Shown here piece by piece: positions 1-11,869 of a DNA stretch of 64,000 bases. A program made the translations under genes and the position numbers. Source of the DNA: Linyphia triangularis. Its lineage: Eukaryota; Arthropoda; Arachnida; Araneae; Linyphiidae. Numbering within the stretch: position 1 is the stretch's first letter; each line of letters begins with the position of its first letter. The notes under the pieces are model-generated. The model saw nothing but the letters and a program-made list of their open reading frames with translations, had not been told where the DNA came from and made no database searches. The stretch covers positions 35,438,959-35,502,958 of the forward strand of contig OZ021726.1 of the NCBI GenBank assembly GCA_963978545.1. Direction: 5' to 3'.

Positions 1-459
1 ATGCAATACAAAGCATAACTTATGCAGTATTATGTTTTAAAATATTATGCAATTCAAAGTAAGTACATTATTATAAGTTGGTATGTTTATCGTGTTCTTG
101 TCCAAGTGAAAAAAAAAATCATTTCAGTAAAAAATTTCTGACAAGGCAACTTGTTCTCATACAAAAGTTCTTGAAATTCTAAAACCTTTTTCTTACGGTA
201 GTACTCTTTTACTTTTTTGTGAATTATCTGATTGACCGAGAGTTGATTAACTTCTTCAAAAATATATTTCTTCATTTTTAGAATGTATCTTCGTTAATTT
301 CGTAGTGTTCTTAGCAGCATACTTCATTTTTTTTTTAAAAAAGAGGAAAAGCACACAACATAAATCTACAAGCTTTTTCCTTTTAGTCGTTATTTTTTTA
401 ATTTCATTTTTACGAATATCACAAAGTTCACTGGATTTCCACCAAATTTAAAGATCACC
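1..459. other. AT-rich leader upstream of gag
   Basis: I see no gene here. If the gypsy element were complete, this stretch should hold the 5' LTR end, the primer binding site and the leader. By eye I could not match it to the sequence following pol (7589-8395), and I found no convincing TGG-starting primer binding site. The 5' LTR may lie before the window, be deleted, or be too diverged to recognise. Confidence 0.5.
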
Positions 460-3400
460 ATGACTTTTCTTCTAAGAAGTAAAAAAGAGGATCTGTTGAA
501 CTTACCCACGGAATTAGGCATAAAGATAACCGCTACCATGACCAAGCCGATCATCAAGGATTTAATCTTGGGAAATGAGAAGTATGACGAAGATGAAGTA
601 AAAGCACTTCTCGAGAGCATCACCGAGGAGAGGTTGCAAGAGCGTCAAGAGGCCATCGCCATCGAGGAGCGAAAACGTCAAGAAGACATCGAGGAACGGA
701 GACGAGAAGCAGAGTTTGAGCTCGAGAAATTACGAATCCAAAACCAGAAGGATTCATCTTCGAAAAACGTCACAACAAACCAAGTACCAAGCAGACCTTC
801 ACGTGATACCTTCCACAAGTTCGATATGAAAGAAGATGTGAATCTTAACCTCATCCTGTTCGAGAGGCATGCAGAGCTGTCATCGATCCCTAAAGAAGAA
901 TGGGTTCAGCACCTCATAGGCCTACTTCCAGTCGACGTTGCACACTTAATTGCGCGGGAGTCCCCCGACAAGTCTCACGACTATGATCACGTAAAGCAGT
1001 TGCTGCTACGAAGGTTCAAACTGTCTCCAGAAAGACTTCGCCAGATGTTCGTGTCGCACCAAAAATCTCATGAAGGAACTTGGTTGGATTTCCTCCATGA
1101 ATTGCAAACCTACTTCGATGGATGGGTGGAAGGTCTTGAAGTGAAAACTTACGACCAGCTTCGTGACCTCATCATAGCAGATCAGATCAAAAGAAGAGCT
1201 CCGTACGAATTCAAAGAACATTTTCTAGATGAATGGACACTCATCAACTCGCCCAGAGAGCTGGCCCAAAAGTTCGAAAAATACGAAGATGTCCGCAGAA
1301 CGTTAAAGTCAAAGCAGTTCGACTCCTTGCCCAAAGGAAAATATGGGGCTAAATCGTCAAATTATGGGAACCCTTCCCGAAGAACCGACAGTCACCGATA
1401 CGAGACCGGATCATCGAATAATCGTGGAAGCCCTCCCCGAAGAGCTGATAATCGCCGATATGGACCAAACCGGTCAGAAAAAAACCATTTCAACAATAAT
1501 CGAAATACCGACTCTGTCAGGCCTAGACAGTCACTCTGCAGTTATCGTAAAGAACCAGGACACTTCTACGTTAACTGCGACAAGCGCCGAAAAGATGCAG
1601 AATCCAACAATCCTCCGAGCAATTCTGTACAGACATGTACAATCATCCCATCAGAAGAGTTGAAATTTAAAGAAATCGTCATGGGAAACAAACTCATCAC
1701 CGCACTCGTAGACACAGGCAGTTCACTCAGTCTCATTCGAGACGACATAGCCAAAGAAATCATCGATGAATCCAAGCTTTCGAAACAAAGGAGAACGCTC
1801 TCAGGCTTAGGAAATTCCCAAGTCACAACGAAAGGATCTTTCGAAATGAGTTTCACCACCGACGGAGAAGAATTTTCTCTAACATGGCATGTAGTGCCAC
1901 AATCACAGTTATCTTTCCAAGCAATTATCGGAATGGATGTTACGAATCAAGCTACGTTTACAAAGTCCAGGAATGGTATGAAATTTCATAAAGATGAGCC
2001 CGCTGATTGGTTCATGCACATCTCCGAAACAAGTCCTAATGAAGAGATAGAGTTGGCCCACATAAGAGACATCAGGATACAGAACGAATTGAAGCAAGTT
2101 ATCTCAACTTACAAGCCTGACAAAACTTTGTCAACAGACGTATCTATGCGAATCATCCTGAAAGACGACGTTCCAGTCTACCAACCTGCGAGACGATTAT
2201 CGAGTTCAGAAAAGTTAGAGGTCAATCAGCAAATCGACGAATGGCTAGAACAAGGAATCATAAGACCAAGCTCGTCAGACTACGCCAGTCCTATCGTACT
2301 AGTGAAGAAAAAAGACGGTTCCAACCGCCTCTGTGTGGATTATAGGAAATTGAATAGAAAATTAGTCAAGGATCGATTTCCTTTACCTCTGATAGAAGAT
2401 GTTCTAGACAAGCTACAAGATGCTCAAGTATATACTACACTCGACCTCAAGAATGGATTTTTTCATGTTGAAGTAGATGAAGAGAGCCACAAGCTAACCT
2501 CTTTCATCATCCCCGATGGACAATTTGAGTTCAACAAAGTACCCTTTGGCTTAAGTACCAGTCCCAGTGTATTTCAAAGGTACGTGTACAACATCTTCCG
2601 AGATCTAATGAGAAAAGGCATCGTAATAATCTATATGGATGATTTGGTAATTCCATCAAAGGATGAAGAAGAAGGTCTAAGAAACTTACAGTCAGTACTA
2701 GAAGTTGCATCAAAATACGGCTTGGAGATAAAATGGAAGAAATGTCAATTCCTGCAACGGAAAATAGAATTTCTAGGACACATAGTGGAAAACGGTACAA
2801 TACGACCATCGTTGGCTAAAACGCAAGCAGTAAAGAAATTTCCCGTACCCACAACCGTGAAGCAAGTACAAAGCTTTCTCGGACTCGCCGGCTATTTCCG
2901 CCAGTTCATACCAGAATACTCCAAAATAGCAAAGCCTCTAAGTGACCTGACTAAGAAAGAAACTCCATTTGCATTCAATCTACCTCAAGTCGAAGCATTC
3001 GAAAAACACAAGAAACTCCTTACAGAAAGTCCAGTCTTAAGTATCTTCCGGCAAGGTCAGAGGACAGAATTACACACTGATGCCAGTTTACACGGCTATG
3101 GAGCTGTACTACTGCAAGAATCCACCGACGGAAAGATGCATCCAGTCCAATACATGTCTAAGAAGACAACACCAGCTGAAATGAAATACAGCAGCTACGA
3201 GCTTGAAGTACTAGCTATTGTAAGCGCATTAAAGAAATTCCGCGTCTATCTTCTGGGAAACAATTTTAAAATAGTCACCGATTGTTCGGCATTCCAGAAG
3301 ACTATGGATAAAAAAGATCTAGTTACTCGCATAGCCAGATGGGCATTATCCTTAGAAGAATTTGACTATCAGATCGAGCATCGACCTGGAGAGAGAATGA

Positions 3401-3630
3401 AACACGTAGATGCTCTGAGCAGAAACCCAGTCTTTATAATTGAGAACGATACAATCACAGCTAGATTGCGCAAAGCTCAAGCAGAAGATGAAAACATCAG
3501 TACTTTGAAGGCAGTCCTCAACAACAACGGGTCGTCAGAATTTTGTGAAAGAAACGGAATCCTCTACAAATTCGTAAATGGTCGCGAATTAATTGTAGCA
3601 CCGAAGGACATGCAGACGGAATTAATCTAG
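460..3630 (+). pseudogene. gag-pol: Gag-protease-RT-RNase H part of gypsy polyprotein
   Basis: 1056 codons. Residues about 50-95 are a highly charged, probably coiled-coil segment. About 130-270 is a capsid-like helical region resembling the SCAN-like Gag of other arthropod gypsy elements. A basic Arg/Asn/Ser-rich stretch (about 290-355) precedes a zinc knuckle at 360-373 that has Cys360, His368 and Cys373 but Arg363 where the second Cys is expected. The aspartic protease has DTG at 418-420. Reverse transcriptase spans about 585-770, with Asp662 in the LDL motif and YMDD at 725-728. RNase H has Asp874, Glu914 and Asp941 as likely catalytic residues. The frame ends with TAG at 3628-3630, just before the integrase zinc finger, where the frame stays open on both sides; the stop is therefore a lesion rather than a domain boundary. 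I took the ATG at 460 as start because it is the first in frame and is preceded by AT-rich non-coding sequence. Confidence 0.9.
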
Positions 3631-4095
3631 CTCGCGCATGAGAAAGGACACTTTTCGACCTCTAAGACGGAAGACGTCATAAAACAGGAATTCTTCATTC
3701 CAAATTTAAACGCTTTAGTCCGCAATGTCATCAACAACTGCGTCCCATGCATCTTAGCTAACAAGAAGAGCGGAAAGAAAGAAGGATTTCTAAATCCAAT
3801 TCCGAAAAAAGACGTTCCCTTAAGTACGTATCACGTAGATTTTATTGGTCCAATGCCCTCAACCAACAAAAAATATCAGCACATATTGACTGTTGTTGAC
3901 GCATTTACCAAATTCACATGGCTGTATCCAGTGAAGTGTACTTCCGCGGAAGATTTAATAGACAAACTGAGGTTACAACAAAAAACTTTCGGGAATCCCA
4001 AAAGAATACTCACAGATCGAGGATCAGCATTTACTTCGAAAGCCTTCACTGATTTTTGCACTGAAGAAGGAATTCAACACTTGCAAATTGCTACC
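3631..4095 (+). pseudogene. pol: Integrase N-terminal half (zinc finger and first two catalytic Asp)
   Basis: Same reading phase as the preceding polyprotein, continuing directly after its TAG. It begins with the HHCC zinc finger: His codons at 3637 and 3649, Cys codons at 3739 and 3748. The catalytic core follows, with the first Asp at 3838 in an HVDF context and the second Asp at 4015 in a TDRG context. The segment stops where the inserted DNA transposon begins (4096). The third catalytic residue, Glu, is on the far side at 7032, so the DDE triad is split across 3 kb. Function of the family: joins retrotransposon cDNA to host DNA. Confidence 0.9.
4091..4095. other. Target-site duplication, left copy (CTACC)
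   Basis: CTACC directly precedes the inserted element and is repeated directly after it at 7000-7004. It lies within the integrase coding sequence. Confidence 0.8.
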
Positions 4096-6999
4096 CAGGG
4101 TTCCCACGGTCCTTGAAAGTGCTGGAAAGTCCTTGAATTTTTTTTGATGAAATTTGGTCCTTGAAAGTCCTTGAAAAAAGGATAAGGTCCTTGAAAGTCC
4201 TTGAATTTTTAAGTGACCAATGACAGTGGTGTAGTGTAAAATAAAAAAGTGCGGGAACGCTATGTTGCATCGTTACAAACTTATATATTTTTTTCTGTGT
4301 ATTAGGGAAGGGGAAGTAAAAAGGACAACTTTAAATAGTTTGTTAATATTACTATAATAATCTCAAAATAGCTCATGAGTACCTCAAAAAAAAAATTTGA
4401 AAAAATTGCGTGTTTCGACTTATTCTTTTATTCAAATAATTTTTTTAAACTATAGTTATATGGATTTTTAAATAATTTGCTTTGCATAACCCATTTTAAA
4501 AGATTGTTTAGCACTTTGTAAAGGATTATAACACATTTTCAAACATATTATTGACACAAATTTTTAAACATTTTTTACAATAATTTTCCAAAATGTCAGA
4601 GATGCAATGGGTTCGGATAAATTCCTAGATTCTGTAGCTCCTCAAAATAGGTTTTCAAAATGAATGAAAAAGATTGTGATTGTTGCAGAAGTTGATTGAA
4701 AGTTTTATGGCTTTTCTCCTTCTCAAAAAGAAAATGTAGAGAAGTTCCTTTTGCTTGATAGATCCTTCCTTTCCTTTTCCAAATTTGCTCCATTAATAAA
4801 ATAATTGGAAAATTCAAATCCATCTGTCGATTTAAAATTTCTTGATAAAATATTAATTTGTGTGCTATCTCAATCATCTCTAATTTTAAGCAGGATATTT
4901 CAATGTAGTCTCATTACTTGCCAGATTTGCATGGGCTGGTTTTTTTATCTTAACCAGTTCGATTTTGTCTTTTCAACATTGGTGACAATAATAGTCAAAA
5001 ATGGGCATAAATCGGAGGAGAAAGCAAACTGCAAAATATATATGATATGAATAATTTGCCATCAAAATCGCTAGATTTTAAAAAAGATCGGGGAAATTCC
5101 CTCCCATTATTGCCGCCACTGTATGATTTTTTTTTTTTTTTAAGAACTGCTGCTACGTTTTTGGAGTAAATTCTGTAATAACTGTAAACATAAAACTTTC
5201 CCATTCTCAAACCGAAAAGCAATTTAATTTGGTATTTTAAAGTAATACATCTGAATTGCTTTCCTGCTTCTTCGCAGCCCAATTTCGATGTATTATACCC
5301 ATTTGCAAAACCATTAGCACTTTTATATTAAGGAAAATCAAATATACAGGACGGGCCTTAGAGTAAAATGCTATGTGTGCAAGAATGAGTTTTGGCGCCC
5401 CTTACAATGAAAATGGGTATAAAAAACACTCCAAAAATGGTAAGGGTGCTTTATATGGTATGGGTGCAAACTATTAAAATCGTAGAGTTTTCTGCACTAA
5501 ATAATATTATTTTAAGTCAGCTTTTATTTAGGAACCCGTGGATTCAATTTTTTTTTTATAAAACATAAAAATTGTAATAAAATTATTTTCATAAGAATTG
5601 AATAAAATACATGTTATTAAAATTACTAATTTTTGCTACGTATTACTTTTTTTAGTAGTCCTCTGCTCTTAGCGCAAGCCTTGGAACCCCTTTTCAACAC
5701 TAGGTTGTGAAGGGCTGCAATTTGGCTAATGAAGCATTATCAGTACTGCCAAGTTAAAGTGAAACAAAGTTAACAACTGTTCAGTTCTGTCAGAACAACG
5801 TAGTGGAGTGCTTGAAGCCAGTCTCTTTACTATACATTCAAGCAACATTTTATTTGTTGAACTAAACATATTCAAATTCACAAACATACAAAAGCGAAGT
5901 TAATATTAAGGATTTAAAAATCAATACTATTTTGAACATATTTTTCCATGTTCAAACAAGTTATCAGTTTGATTTTCCCAATAACTGGGAATAAAATAAA
6001 TATTTCCCAATATCTGACAAAAAATATATGCTATAATTCCGTGATCTCAAAACACCTTAAAAGCTAATACAAAATATCAACATTCTGCTCTTACCTATCT
6101 GGATTTTTAGCACTAACCAGTTGATTCCGTCAGAACCGCAGGTTTGCTTAACTTTTTTGGGTTGTGAAAAAAACCCATCTTTTATGTCATTTGTTTTTTC
6201 CTTTTGAACGAATTCATTTGTTAGGTACGTTGAGAGGTTTAAAAATAATTTATTAAATCCGTGATATAAAAATTAAAAAAAAAAAGTTACATAACTTTTG
6301 TAGATAAATCGGTTACTGTTCCAGTTAAAATTAGAGGAGGGGAAATATTTTTTAAGGAAAGCGCACAAATAACTGTATGTGTTAGGCCAAAGTTTTGTTC
6401 TTTAAAAATGTAGATATTTGGCGTGAATTTGTGGGTGGAAGTTTTCGACTGTATATACGACGAACCATACAAATTTGACATCTGGAATTCCTCCACAAAT
6501 ACAGATCATTCATTGAAGAAGATAATTGCTATTGAATGAATCATAGCTAGATGTAAACATATATTATGTTAGTTCATTTCTAATCAAGGAGAAATGACCA
6601 TGTGTGGATTGCCTCGCCTCTTTCAAGTGTTTTACAAAAACTAGAATTTGCCTGCTCAGCTCTGAAGTTGTGGATCCCAGACAAAAGCAAATTCCCACGA
6701 AATGACTTTTTTGTTTGCTTACTTGGCTTTGAGTTCAGTATCACGTAAAGAGAGGGGGGGGGGGGGGAATTAGATGAGGGAACGTCATTCCGCCTTCTAT
6801 TAATGTAAAGGATCGCCTTTGCCTCGTGTTTCCACTCTACTACACCCCTGACCACCGATAATCTCCGTTTTGTAATTTTACATCTGATGTAGTATTTAAA
6901 ATTATGGTGCTTAAATTTTTCTAGAAAGGTCCTTGAATTTTCTTAAAAAGGTCCTTGAAAGTCCTTGAATTTTTTTCTTCAATAAGAGTGGGAACCCTG
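4096..6999. mobile_element. 2.9-kb DNA transposon inserted in integrase
   Basis: The element starts CAGGGTTCCCAC and ends GTGGGAACCCTG, a perfect 12-bp terminal inverted repeat, and is flanked by CTACC at both ends. The CAGGG start resembles hAT-type ends, but a 5-bp target duplication is not the canonical 8 bp of that superfamily. Both ends carry subterminal copies of a motif like GTCCTTGAAAGTCCTTGAA, strikingly in the same orientation at the two ends (about 4109-4207 and 6930-6975) rather than inverted. Inside there are only short ORFs (about 93-95 codons at most) with no transposase motif that I recognise, so it is non-autonomous or decayed. A G-run sits near 6757. The stretch at 5349-5400 resembles a terminus of another CAGG-type element, but I could not find its partner. 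Confidence 0.85.
4109..4207 (+). repeat. Left subterminal repeats GTCCTTGAA
   Basis: At least three copies of a GGTCCTTGAAAGTCCTTGAA-like unit just inside the left terminal repeat. Related copies occur at 6930-6975 near the right end in the same orientation. Such subterminal repeats are commonly transposase binding sites; that role here is inference. Confidence 0.7.
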
Positions 7000-7004
7000 C
7001 TACC
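7000..7004. other. Target-site duplication, right copy (CTACC)
   Basis: Second copy of CTACC, immediately after the right terminal repeat ending at 6999; integrase sequence continues at 7005. Confidence 0.8.
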
Positions 7005-7588
7005 GGAGTACCTCGAGGAAACGGTCAAGTAGAAAGGATCCATCGCACTCTAATACCTGTCCTAACCAAGTTATCGTTAGACGACTCGACAAAATGGTAC
7101 AAATATGTCGACCAACTACAACGAATACTCAACAGCACGATTAATAGAAGTACCAAGTGGACACCTTTTGAACTCTTAACAGGTGTTACCATGAGGTTGA
7201 ACTCTTAACAGGTGTTACCATGAGGAATAAGGACGACTTGAAAATACGAGATCTACTCATGGAAGAGATAGAAGATGAGCTTCAGGAGCAAAGGAACTCA
7301 CTGCGACAAGAAGCAAAGAGAAACATCCAAAAGATTCAAGCCGAAAACAAACGGACCTATAACAAGAAACGCAAGAAAGCTCCGAACTATAGGGAAGGTG
7401 ATTTGGTGGCAATCCAGCGAACGCAGTTCGGTTCTGGGTTAAAACTAAGACCCAAATTCCTAGGACCCTATAAAATTACAAAAGTTAAACCCAAAGATAG
7501 GTATGATGTACAAAAAATAGGTAACCAGGAAGGGCCTAACATAACTTCTACATCCGCTGATCTAATTAAATTTTATACTACTAAATAA
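7005..7588 (+). pseudogene. pol: Integrase C-terminal part with GPY/F-type motif
   Basis: Continuation of integrase after the nested element. The catalytic Glu codon is at 7032 in a QVER context. The frame (phase 0) runs to the 29-bp tandem duplication at 7168-7225, after which the phase shifts. From about 7226 the coding sequence continues in phase 2 to TAA at 7586-7588. The distal part has a charged helical linker followed by a basic segment with FLGPYKI near 7465, corresponding to the GPY/F C-terminal module of gypsy integrases. No chromodomain or env reading frame follows. The segment is broken by the duplication. Confidence 0.85.
7168..7225 (+). repeat. 29-bp perfect tandem duplication in integrase
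   Basis: Bases 7168-7196 are repeated exactly at 7197-7225. Because 29 is not a multiple of three the duplication shifts the reading frame by two. It explains why the last 122 codons appear in a different phase from the preceding part. Confidence 0.9.
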
Positions 7589-8533
<945 letters not shown>

Positions 8534-8854
8534 GTTTAATTTTCAATTTTGCCAGAAACAAAGTATTTCGGAGCAAATTTCCACTTTTCATGATTGCTTT
8601 TTTGTAAGGCGACTACTTTTTCAACTGAAATGGATCTATTACAAAAAAAAAAGTTATGTTTTCGCTTAATTGGTGCAGTGATTTTAAGAAAAATTTAGGT
8701 AATTTTCAAGTGTATGGCAAAATATCGAATATTGGTGACATTTTAACTGTCTCTCAGCCAAGTTCAAACTTTAGTTTTGAAGTTTTTGAAAAGGGAATAA
8801 AGAAAATCGAAAAAACACATGGAACTACAAAACGATCATCAAAAAACTAAAAAT

Positions 8855-8970
8855 GTTTGAAAATATCGATGTATCGATGACTTTTATCGATATTTTTAAT
8901 ATCGATATTTTTTTTAGAAATATCGTTAAAAATACCGTCGTATCGATATATCGCCGACCACTATTACGCT
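8855..8970. repeat. ATCGAT-rich transposon terminus-like segment
   Basis: A dense run of ATCGAT and TATCGATA motifs ending in TATCGCCGACCACTATTACG. This resembles the ends of CAGTG-type hAT elements that carry repeated TATCGATA near their termini. I found no partner end or target duplication nearby, so the element assignment is weak. Confidence 0.35.
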
Positions 8971-9020
8971 CCCTGTAAGCTTAAATGTCACAAAGTTACC
9001 TGGTGACTTATTCTGCACCG

Positions 9021-9438
9021 TTAAGAAGAAGTCCTAGTAAGGATCATTCCCTATTTTCACTATATTACAATCATCTAGTCCAGTGCATTTAGAAACTACT
9101 TTCTATAAAACCTTGACATTTGGTGAGTAGGTACGAAAAATATCACTTAATGAAATGGCATAAACTGTTTTCATTTAATGTTTATCTATTATAAATGAAA
9201 ATAGCAAAAGACAAAACCAGCCAGCAAATCCAGGACAAAACCAGGATTTCAAATATTAAATAAAATATATTAGACACTATTTTCGAGTGTTTAATTTATG
9301 GCATTTCATTAAGAGATGATTTTCGTACTTACTCACTAAATTTAAAGGTTTTATACAATGTAGTTTCTAAATGCACTGGGCTAGAAATATGTAACATAAT
9401 GAGCATAGGGAATAATCCTTACTAGGACTTTCTCTTAA
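9021..9438. mobile_element. Foldback/MITE with about 145-bp arms and TTAA ends
   Basis: The arm 9021-9171 is reverse-complementary to 9291-9438 with roughly 85-90 percent identity by eye. Landmarks are GTCCTAGTAAGGAT on the left matching ATCCTTACTAGGAC on the right, and TGCATTTAGAAACTA matching TAGTTTCTAAATGCA. Both ends are TTAA (9021-9024 and 9435-9438), which is compatible with a TTAA target site but may simply be part of the palindrome. The loop (about 9172-9290) is AT-rich and has no ORF. Confidence 0.85.
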
Positions 9439-11014
9439 CAATCATAATATCTTTTAAACAAAGATATTCTAAATTTCAAAAATATCGATTTCAAAAAATC
9501 TTGAATTTTGTTTCTTACTATGCCAAAAAGATTTTTCTAAAAGTAAAATGCATTCAAGAAGAGTTTCTTTTTCTCCAAAAATTTATAAACCGGTCTTCGT
9601 TTAATTATTTTAAACTATGATCCTTTCTTTTCTACCGCTAAACTTCCATTCTAACAAATAAAAAAGCGGCATAAAGTTACAATTATTAATTTTTCTGCAT
9701 AGTGCTGGAAATGAAAAAAAAAATGTCTCTTATTCTGAGCTTCAAATATGTCTTGTGTGAAATAAACATAAATTATAATAAAAAAAAATAAGTTATTATT
9801 ATTTTGTTTTACTTTTATCTAAAGCTAAAATCGAGGGAAAATAAAGCTTGCTTTAAACTAGCATTTTTATCAAACATTTGCTTTTCTATTACTGAAAAAT
9901 CTTTATTCGAGATATTAAACCCATAATAATCCTTTCTATCTACCTTATTTCCCTTTCCAACTTTTTTTTCACTAAACGCTATAATCTTTTCTAATCCTAT
10001 GATTAAATAAACCACAGAGCATAAATCCCAAATATTTATCTTACTTCAAGATCGCGTAACTGGCTACATATATTTGAAGATTATTTTTTTATATACATTT
10101 AGTTCTTCTTCCTGCTACTTTTTGAAAATGGATCGAAGATATTACACTACATCAGAACCAAATATTGGTTTATTTGTAAACAACTAAAGTATTTTTTCTT
10201 TATCAAGATAATGCACGAAAATAATGAAAAGTATAGTATTTCATAAAATTCAATAATGTAAAGACAAACTGGAAAAGGATTCCATAAATTGATACATAGA
10301 GTAATTTTAAGTGTGATGAAAGTCAACTTGAGAATATGTCTGAATATATGACGAAATTATCATTAGTTATCATTAAATTATCATTATATTTCTTTATCAG
10401 CACCGAATACATGTGTCCCAGTCTAAAAACAGTAGGTAAAACATATATAGCAAAGATTGAATTTCTTTTGGGTAATAGAAACAAAAAATTACGTCTTCAA
10501 GTTTTGAATTTCACGATTTGCTTTTTATTTTTTACATTGATAATTCGTCTTCATTTTAAAGCATTTCGGCTATTCAATTTCATATAATGATATTCGTAAA
10601 ATAATTTATTACTCTTAAAATGTATGGGAAAACAGTTATCATTAAAATTTAGAATATAATTTATTTAGTTGACTTATTTGTAAAAATAACGGGGCATCTA
10701 ATTTTTGAACTCAAAGGGCATGTCTAAGATAGAGGTACCAAGTATATTTTAGGCTTAATTGGCATTGAGAATTTGGGTAAGGGGATCTTGCGAATTTTTG
10801 GTCACTCCATATTTTTCTGTGAGCTTATTTTGAAAATTTCATATTGAAAAGTTGTTCACTCATTATTTTATATAAAGCAACACTAACGGAAACCTTATAT
10901 ATTTGCCTTATCCTAAGAGTGTAGACGGATAAAAACTATTCAAAATCAATGGCAATGCATTATTTTAAGTAAGGTTTCATCACTATTCAATACCTGCGTC
11001 GTGCTTGTTGTCAA
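9439..11014. other. AT-rich intergenic stretch
   Basis: Nothing supported as a gene. Short ORFs are AT-rich and lack recognisable motifs. No repeat structure was identified by eye. Confidence 0.6.
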
Positions 11015-11675
11015 TCTGTATATATAATTCTCTTGCGTGCCGCCCAAATTCGGCTGTATTTCTGTGAGAAGAATGGCAACGACTTTAAACATTCAATCAC
11101 AAATCTGCTAAATGTACTTTATGTAATAATTTCCAAATTCAGTAATCCAGCCAATCACAAAATATCTTTTGAAATTTGACTAATACATTTGGCAACAGCC
11201 AGTAACTGTGATTAACTATATTTTGTTTTTCTTATTATACTGGTACGAATTATTGCCTATTTAAAACGTATTGATTTAATATTTAAGATGATGCAAGAAT
11301 AAATAGATCCAAGATGTATATATATCTTTTGGGTTAGAATTCTGGATAAACCAGACTTTTCGGAAAAATTATCTGCTGGAACCTGGTCGGGAGGTTAGTA
11401 GAAAGTGGTTTATGATACACACTTCTTCTTCTTCTCCTTTTTTTTTTTTTTTTTTTTTCTCCAAGCTTGTAGCTCTTTATAAATAATAAAACGTTTTTAG
11501 TTTCATAGCACAATATCACTTTGCAAGGATTTTCTTGATTATGCATCTGAAATATCATTTTGCTAGGGCATATTTTAATTTGCTTACTTTGAGGCGAGCA
11601 AAGTGAACCAAGGGGATTGCATAGCAATACAGGGAGATGGCGAGCGTTAGCGAGCTTGGGGCGGAGCCCCCTAAT
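11015..11675 (+). mobile_element. Helitron-like non-autonomous element
   Basis: Begins TCTGTATATATAATTCTC, preceded by A at 11014. Ends with a GC-rich hairpin (GGGGC 11658-11662, loop GGA, GCCCC 11666-11670) followed directly by CTAAT at 11671-11675. A 5' TC, a 3' hairpin and CTRRT are the known hallmarks of Helitrons. The base after CTAAT is C rather than the usual T. Just before the hairpin are repeats of GCGAGC. No RepHel coding sequence is present, so it is non-autonomous. Confidence 0.45.
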
Positions 11676-11869
11676 CTCAACATAAAACTTTTCACACTTT
11701 CACATTGCATCAACATTTCATTTTTCAACTATCATATCAGTTGATTGCGAGGCACCATGCATAAAATCGATTCGGAGTGTTCAGTTGTGATACTTATTGG
11801 CAACATTTATGGTTATCATAAATAAACTTGGCGCTGGCATTATTTAAACAAATCCTGGTGTTGAATCCG

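Larger units (their letters stand above)
460..7588 (+). mobile_element. Ty3/gypsy LTR-retrotransposon gag-pol, nested and inactivated
   Basis: Single-frame Gag-Pol of a Ty3/gypsy element in the order Gag, protease, reverse transcriptase, RNase H, integrase, which is the gypsy order (integrase last) and not Ty1/copia. The frame starting at 460 runs to a TAG at 3628, continues in the same frame to 4095, is interrupted by a 2904-bp DNA transposon, and resumes at 7005. It then crosses a 29-bp tandem duplication and ends with TAA at 7586-7588. The phase changes add up: 2904+5 bp shifts by two, and 29 bp shifts by two again, giving the observed phase of the last segment. No env-like ORF follows. 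LTRs were not identified. Position of the ends is therefore the coding extent only. Because the copy has several independent lesions it cannot encode a full polyprotein. Confidence 0.92.

Noticed and set aside
5349..5700. A second hAT MITE inside the nested transposon
   Set aside because: One end-like sequence near 5349 was seen, but no matching right end or duplication.
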